NCBI GenBank assembly: GCA_948099385.1
Contig: CANUEZ040000105.1
Span: 4,087,001-4,151,000, forward strand
Reading direction: 5' to 3'
DNA length: 64,000 nt
Source of the DNA: Fasciola hepatica
Taxonomy: Eukaryota > Platyhelminthes > Trematoda > Plagiorchiida > Fasciolidae
Positions within the stretch are counted from its first letter, which is position 1, and every line of letters starts with the position of its first letter. The notes beneath the pieces were generated by a model, which made no database searches, was not told where the DNA came from, and saw only the letters and a list, made by a program, of their open reading frames with translations. The position numbers were made by a program, and so were the translations under genes. Shown in pieces: positions 57,771 through 64,000 of the stretch.

Positions 57771-58146
57771 CAAATGGTTTTGATCGGTCATCTTCAGTGG
57801 TGCCGGAAGCGACGAATTGCATGTTCTTGACAAATTCGTTGCCAAACAGTCATGGGGTCCTTCAGGTTCCTCTGACACCATTTAACTCTAGTTAGAAGTC
57901 TCTTCTGCCTCCGAGCCATCTCGTATATAGATTTCTTTTAATTGTTTTGTGGATACGAAGACCCCAGCAATAGGATGCATCATATGCTGAATAGCCATAA
58001 TTAAAACTATCTTCAAACAGAGTTATAATTTCCCGGATTTCAAGGCATATATAAACTTACCATGCCTAGTTGACAAGCTTCATCAAAATGGAGTTATATG
58101 TTCAATTCTCCTTTTTCGGATATTTTGATTACATGCTTGTGCGTGA
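57771..58146. other. no gene recognised
   Basis: AT-rich spacer before the SINE. I see nothing coding in it. Confidence 0.4.
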
Positions 58147-58370
58147 GTGCAGTGGAAGGGCCACATGCCCAATAGTGTCAGAAGCCAAGCAACCTGACTC
58201 TAAGACTGGTAGTAGGAAACCACGTTAGTTCCCAATAGATAAGGTGTGGGAATGACCCGGGCGGCAGCAGATTACTGTCTAACGCTAAAATAACTGGTGG
58301 TGGCGGGATTCGCACCTCTGAGCTCAGAAGTGGAATGTGAACGCTCTAAATCACTCGACCACTACCGGAA
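58147..58370 (-). repeat. tRNA-derived SINE
   Basis: On the minus strand a tRNA-like head occupies about 58,368-58,296. It has an A box TGGTCGAGTGA (58,361-58,351) and a B box GGTGCGAATCC (58,316-58,306). The start GGTAGTGG can pair with the CCACCACC near its 3' end (7 of 8). A tRNA-unrelated body follows to about 58,147. The cloverleaf is too imperfect for a working tRNA; the A box resembles Ser/Leu tRNAs. Confidence 0.6.
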
Positions 58371-61230
58371 AACCTAATAAAGAATAAATGTTTCCCTACA
58401 ATAGACGCAACATGATCGCTCAGCGAGAGGAAATGCATGAAATAACTTCCTTGAGTTCACCATTTATTGTAGCACACTTCTAATGTAACCAATAAGGAAT
58501 ATTCTTCGCGAACAATTTAATAGATATGGTTTTGCGGCTGTTCCTCGAGCGGCATAGGCAGAACCACTTTGCCGTTATGACAGTGTATCCGGGTGCATGA
58601 ACAGGTTCTGGACACTAGGAACAAGAAAACTCTCCGGTGTTGCCGTTGTGAATCTTGCTGACACGAGACTTTTACAATTAGCCGAGACACGTAGAGCGAT
58701 CTACAAATTATCATTACTTGCAAGGAAGTGAGTCAACAGTGGCAGTTTGCGATGGCTGAACTGGTTGGTATTGTGCTTGAAAGCTCAGACGCTACGTTTA
58801 GTCACTCCAAATTCAATGTCTACAATCCGTCACCGCCTGCATTGAATATGACCCTCTGTGCGACTCGATGATGCATCAGAAAGTGGTCAGGTCCAATGGA
58901 AAATCATTGACGTAAACGAACTACACACCACTTCCTTTGTGTTGTTCTTGCAGTTATAAAAACAGCGTTCTTTCCCCAAACGACGACAACAACGACCAGT
59001 TCCTCCATAGTGGTCATGTGACTGAAGTTGTTACTGTCATTCATCAGCATCCGTTTTTACCCTACGCAATTAAGTGCATAGACCAGAAGATTGGGTTAGC
59101 TAAAACAAGCTTGGACTTTACGCTACGAGTATATAGAAGACGTTCAAGCGCGGCTAATGAACGTGTTTTCTACTCGGTCTCACAGCGATATACCAACGCA
59201 ATCTCCTCTATCCGACGAATTGAGAAGACAAAATTCGGTTGACAGATGCGAAAGCGTATTTTATATACCGTGGCACCGAAACAGTACCAATACGGATGAA
59301 AATAAACGCAATGGCTGAGCAGAAAGCGAACCGCGAGCGCGCACAATCGGCGAAGAACCGAAAGTGAGAGTGATTCAAAGGCGAGGTCAACGGAAACCTC
59401 GGAAAAGTCAGTCCAATTAGACGTACGCAACCGAACAAAACAGTGAGGTCGATATCAAAAGTCAGAAAAGATCGTAAAGAAAGTAAATCCAAAATGGTGT
59501 TCAGAAAACGGTCATTTTTTCAGAACGATCGAGGTCACTACAAGCGTTTCCGAAATGGTGATTAAGCCCTCAATGGTGCAGCTTTGGACTATTCTTTTAA
59601 ACGATCATGAACGCATTGTAGGTTCTAGTGGCATCATCCTGGCAAATTCTTCGACGAATAGATTACTGATCAGTTGGTTCTCTCCCGGCTAGTGATATTT
59701 GCTGTCATGGTTGGGGATATCGGTCGTCAGTTCAGATGAACAGGTCTCATCTAGATGGTAGAGTCGATTCTCATTGCACTGAAAACCACATTCAGACTGT
59801 TTTTGAGTAGAATAATTGAAACATGCTTCCGAAAATCTACGAGATAGTGACGTTTTGATGTGCAGATTGAGGGATGCGAATGCCAAACACATTCACGAGA
59901 AATTGATTCCATTCGGTGCTCATTTCACACCGGTTTTGCGTGCCCGGAGCAATTTCCGATAAACGTTCATCAGTGTCCCATTGTAATTCATCACTTTTGA
60001 GACTTAGAATGCCAAATGCCCAAAGATGGATGCGCCTTGAAGGATAAGATAGGCTTAACTACATCCTAAATCGGAGTGACGTTCGGCGGATGTGTCAACG
60101 TTTCAGCATACAGGTTACGAATTTTGCGCACTATAGGATCTGAATGAAACTGAACGCTCCAGCAACACAAAAGTATCCTACCATCGAACGTACGTGGTGG
60201 ATTGGCCGTGGAGATATCCTGGTTCTGCGATAATGAAAAAAATTTCGAGACAAGGCCACGGAATGTGAACTTCTGGCGGACTTAGCTTACCAGAAGAACG
60301 ACTGACTGAATCCGTAAAGTCTGAAAACAGACTATCAGGGATGCGACTTTTCCCCAGAGAAAATTGGGAATACGAATAACTTCAAAGCATGACGCTCGTG
60401 CTAGCAAATCACTTGCGAACCAAGCTGTAAACAGAATGGTCTCAGATTGGAAAGTATATGCTTGAAGGCAAACAGAGCAAATGGAAAATAAGTTAGGGAG
60501 AACTAAACACCACATTCCGGGTGGCATGATCCCGTTTCTCTCAACCGCAAACTAACCAAAGCCCTTGAGTCGAGTTTGAGCTTCGACAGTCGATGAATAG
60601 GTTGGGCAAGATTTTTTCGAACAACCAGGAGTGGGCTTTATTTCCTGGTCGAACGTAATTCAAAATTACTATAAAAGCAGGGAATTAAGCAAACCAGACA
60701 GATAATGAATTTCTAAAGCATACCTATCGACTGCTATTGGAGGATGACTAAAGACGAATTCATGGCAAAGAGCACAACACTTTTCCCGTCCGCTCATCAA
60801 TCAATCCTCACCACTCGCCTAGTACGCACGCACACACAAGCTCTAGTGAGAAGACTTTTCTGCCTCCGAACCAACTCGATACATCAGCACAAGGACGACA
60901 GTTCCTATGTGATTCACGACAGTCAAATTCAAATTCTGTCCCGCGATCTCATTGGTCCACCTGGTATTCACAAACAGCTCTTTTGAGTGGTCGGTCTGGT
61001 TACAAACCTAACTGGTTGATTCAGTTCAGACAAAACTTTGCTTTTGATTGGCCGTTCCGTCCGCTAAATCCCGCCCCCGATTCAGAACAGGCAAAGACAT
61101 GTTTGCTGCTCGCCAAACAATCGTCCTATCCACTATTTCATTAGTAATTGTTACAATAGCACGTTTATACGGTGCTTTCCAGTTGTAGAGAAAACAAAGA
61201 AATATTTTACACGTCAAAACGAGTCAACAG
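58371..61230. other. no gene recognised
   Basis: Nearly 2.9 kb with short open frames only (for example 58,937-59,242 and 60,744-60,986 on the plus strand). None shows a known domain or clear splice context. An exon of an unrecognised gene cannot be excluded. Confidence 0.4.
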
Positions 61231-61362
61231 TTAGGATAAAACTCCGTCGTGGTTTAGTAAAACACGGGCTAGGAACGGAACTACAGAAGTTCTGTACCGC
61301 GATAATCTTGAAGTAGTCGGAACACTGGACGGGTCGACCGGTGACTGATTCAAGGAAGGGTT

Positions 61363-61658
61363 TGTAGCGGTGGCCATCTTCGCTCATACTTCTACCACGT
61401 TTATTGTTTAACTGAACGCTGACTGCCAAGCGCGGATGCCATTTGACCGTTGCTCTTGCGCACGCTCCCAAATACACGCTAACCACTATCTCTCCCAATC
61501 GCCTTCTCGTTCTCACGGGTCGTGGAGAATACTGTTCTGGTTAACATATTTGTGCAGTGCCGCACATTAGAGTAACGTGCAGGTGGTCCACGCAGTACAA
61601 AGGACCGAAGCACGCGTTTACTGAGGAAACCGCGAAGTAAGGTTTAATCAATCTTACA
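61363..61658 (+). repeat. CsRn1-like 5' LTR
   Basis: 296 bp, TGTAGCGG...CTTACA. Almost identical to 62,141-62,436; I counted about five differences, pointing to a fairly recent insertion. Confidence 0.88.
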
Positions 61659-61660
61659 AC

Positions 61661-61678
61661 TGGTGAGCCCGACGTGAT
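61661..61678 (+). other. primer-binding site for tRNA-Trp
   Basis: TGGTGAGCCCGACGTGAT directly follows the 5' LTR after a 2-base gap. It differs from the complement of the eukaryotic tRNA-Trp 3' end only at the seventh base. Confidence 0.75.
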
Positions 61679-62140
61679 CCTCAGGTCACGTGAGTTTCCT
61701 TGTTTTCTACCATTCAAGGTCCCGTCTGCGCGCTATTTTGTTCCAGTTTACCTTGCCCTCTCTCAGACGGATCTACACAGTCACATTGGCTTCATCAGTA
61801 GCCTCGCTGACTCCCGTGCACGTTCAAGGAGCCAACCGCTCACTGGACAACGGGACGATAGGTCAGCCTGGCACTGGTGACGGCAACTGGACGCCTTCTT
61901 GGATCGACCTGACGAGGCATTTTCCGGCTCGCATTCGTATGAGACCCGTGGGCGCCAAAACACAGTTGGACCTACGCACATCGGACCTGGAGAGTGCAGG
62001 CACCCGTAAACTCATCAGCAGTCGTTCGACGTCACCAACAATATAACGGGCAAGCAATGAGGAGTTCCTGGACAACCAATAATTCCGGCTTACCATCACG
62101 ATCGAAGCCCAACTCCGTCGGACTTCTAGGAGGAGGCCCC

Positions 62141-62436
62141 TGTAGCGGTGGCCATCTTCGCTCATACTTTTACCACGTTTATTGTTTAACTGAACGCTGA
62201 CTGCCAAGCGCGGATGCCATTTGACCGTTGCTCTTGCGCACGCTCCCAAATACACGCTAACCACTATCTCTCCCAATCGCCTTCTCGTTCTCACGGGTCG
62301 TGGAGAATACTGTTCTGGTTAACATATTTGTGCAGTGCCGCACATTAGAGTAACGTGCAGGTGGTCCACGCAGTACAAAGGACCGAAGCACGCGTTTACT
62401 GAGGAAACCGCGAAGTAAGGTCTAATCAACCTTACA
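62141..62436 (+). repeat. CsRn1-like 3' LTR
   Basis: 296 bp, same ends as the 5' LTR and followed by the second ggtt of the target duplication. It shows the insertion is complete at both edges. Confidence 0.88.
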
Positions 62437-63260
62437 GGTTGCAATGCAGGTGTGGGAAGCCAGCGATGCTCATTTCGGCAAATGAAATGAATGCTATTGT
62501 GTGCTTAACACATAAATCCGATATGAGGCCTCCTAAGGCTACATCAGAAAAAAGACTGATGATCCGCAGACCTCTACGGAAACTGTCGTCGTCCTTTTTC
62601 AACAGACCGGAAAAAACTGCGGCAGAGTAAAAAAGAATTGTGGGATATGTATAGTGGTGTACGAAGGAAGAAATCACAGACTGCAAAGCACTGGACGGTG
62701 GGAGTTTACCAATTTGAAAGAGCGATCGACAATTATCCAACAGTAACTCCTATATGTAAATTTTAATGCAAGTTCTTTTGTAAAGTTACACAGAGATATT
62801 TCGCACGGTTTACATGTGCAGGAAGAGTAGTGTTAAAAGCAGTGCTATCTTCTATAGAACGCGATCGTAAAGTGAAAAATTCTCTTTTGACATTTGGCAT
62901 TGCTGAACAAAAGACCGGACGGTTCAGAAGTGTTAAGATTCCGCAATATATTCATGAAACTCATCTAAATCGAACTACTGGGAGGCAGATTGAATTAAAA
63001 GAACTTCATCGGAATGCCTGACCAGATGACCTGAGTGGGTTGCACGTAAGTCGCTTATGTAAGTATTGAATAAGTATGGAGAAAGAACAGATCCCTGAAG
63101 AAAACTGACATTGCTTAAGAGATGTCTGGAAACGTTTCTTCCAACTTTGGTACAACACATTCTCCTCGAGAAATAGTCTTTTATCCAGTTGAGTAAGTAT
63201 GTGAGACGGTAAAAAAAATACCCAATTTTGAGAGGCAAGGATTGTGGTACACTACCAAAC

Positions 63261-64000
63261 GGTAATGTGTAATCAAGAAAGGCTCACCTAACCGATTCGC
63301 ATGAACCATTGAAGGGTTTTGCGTCGAAATGGACCACACACGCTACTGCATCAATCGTTCATTGACAATGTGCCTGCCCATTTCTATTACAAACGATACT
63401 GTCCCATGCGGCATGGGAAGTTGACGAATTTTAAAATGATGAAAAAAGATTTCGCAGTTGTTTCAAACATGTCGCTGGGACCGGGAAATTTTGAAGTGGC
63501 AAAGGCAACATTGCAAGAACTGCTATCCAACGCCCGTTTCGCAACTATTTTCAGCTAAAGTCAAGCGTACCACAGGAAGTATGTTCAAATTTAAGGTTGG
63601 AAAATACAGCATCTCGTAGGTCGAAATTCATTAAAAAAAAAACTCGAAGAAGCATTTTAAATCGTGTTGTCTGATTTACTGCATCCTATTCTTTCGGTCA
63701 GTAGTTAAAAGAAGGGACAGACGAGGGTTATTCGCTAGTGAACTAGTATATATTTCGAAATATTTTTCAATACACATCCCTCACACGGCAATAGACAAAC
63801 TCAAATGATCTGGTGATGAAAGAACCCGTTAATCCCCTGATTCTGTTTCTACCACTCTACCACCGATTTCCCAGTAACTTATCATGACTAGTTTCAGAAT
63901 TTGATACCCTTACGTCGGCAGTCCTTGAAACTCAAATGCCTAGTTTCCGGAGCATACAAAAAGCCTGTCTGCGTATTACAGTCTGACATGCGTAATATCG
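63261..64000. other. possible upstream RT remnant, then unassigned
   Basis: The minus strand at 63,340-63,260 may continue the RT (VHFDAKPFNGSCESVR resembles a decayed KAF-D box). Beyond about 63,400 nothing is recognised up to the window edge. Confidence 0.35.

Larger units (their letters stand above)
61363..62436 (+). mobile_element. internally deleted CsRn1-like Ty3/gypsy element
   Basis: Two 296-bp LTRs flank only 482 bp of internal sequence. The target duplication is ggtt at 61,359-61,362 and 62,437-62,440. A primer-binding site two bases after the 5' LTR (61,661-61,678) matches the end of tRNA-Trp at 17 of 18 positions, the primer known for CsRn1-family elements of flukes. A short purine stretch (aggaggaggcccc) precedes the 3' LTR. 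No intact gag or pol remains, so movement would need another element's proteins. Confidence 0.85.
61231..63260 (-). pseudogene. non-LTR reverse transcriptase split by an LTR element
   Basis: Minus strand. The part at 63,260-62,437 has LNWIKDYFSRR, QGSVLSPYLFNTYISDL, a degenerate catalytic box (HSDEVLLIQ) and GLLKKDDDSFRRGLRIIS. The frame is interrupted at 62,437 by the CsRn1-like element and continues at 61,362 with SRYRTSVVPFLARVLLN to TAA at 61,231-61,233. The insertion plus one target duplication is 1,078 bp, and the frames on both sides agree exactly once it is discounted. A stop at 62,975-62,977 shows the element was already or is now dead. CR1/jockey-like, not further placed. Confidence 0.72.

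Noticed and set aside
58296..58368. Functional tRNA gene
   Set aside because: A and B boxes are present, but the T arm and anticodon arm do not fold well and a SINE-like body is attached.
61214..61516. 100-residue open frame across the CsRn1-like LTR edge
   Set aside because: It is a chance fusion of LTR antisense and RT sequence; the true RT frame ends at 61,231 in a different register.

Overview
The window is eukaryotic, AT-leaning DNA dominated by retrotransposons. It carries one clearly recognisable host gene, split into 12 exons with GT-AG introns. Several features point to a parasitic flatworm, most likely a digenean trematode, with a tapeworm as the alternative: the mix of RTE, CR1-like, BEL/Pao and Ty3/gypsy elements, a gypsy element whose primer-binding site matches tRNA-Trp as in the CsRn1 family of liver flukes, and a host gene whose first introns are only 36-44 nt. 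The species cannot be named from sequence alone. All alignments and identities below were judged by eye.

Layout, left arm (1-35.6 kb). A 949-bp block at 1-949 recurs almost unchanged at 9,698-10,646. A long CR1-type element (minus, about 4.26-9.14 kb) has an ORF1 broken by a frameshift and an ORF2 with two in-frame stops. A second CR1-like element (plus) is split by a 10.35-kb BEL/Pao composite (9,745-20,093, minus) made of three LTRs, one truncated and one nearly complete internal region. Its far half resumes at 20,094 and is followed head-to-tail by another truncated copy; both end in (TGAAC)n. Then come a gypsy-type LTR piece, an 810-bp palindromic foldback element (23,280-24,089), an RTE copy (C1, minus), a decayed Ty3/gypsy integrase (plus), a long RTE copy (C2, plus) and a jockey/CR1-like element (minus, 32.8-35.5 kb).

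Host gene (35,970-55,075, plus). Twelve exons encode an 882-residue protein matching RINT1 (RAD50 interactor 1, TIP20 family), a tethering subunit of the NRZ complex in ER-Golgi traffic. The first coding exon(s) may lie upstream and were not found. The last intron (7 kb) contains a third RTE copy (C3, antisense), nearly a twin of C2, and two more decayed RTE pieces. Two tRNA-derived SINE-like pieces lie in introns 8 and 10.

Right arm (55.1-64 kb). There are a weak RTE remnant, a possible three-exon gene of unknown function near 57.0-57.8 kb, and a tRNA-derived SINE at 58.15-58.37 kb. A non-LTR reverse transcriptase (minus) follows, cut by a 1,074-bp internally deleted CsRn1-like LTR element with 4-bp target duplications.

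The most interesting signals concern repeat evolution: apparent gene conversion between LTRs and between inverted RTE copies, LTR elements nested in other elements, and an inverted pair of dead RTE copies that flanks most of RINT1. No wholly new system could be demonstrated.
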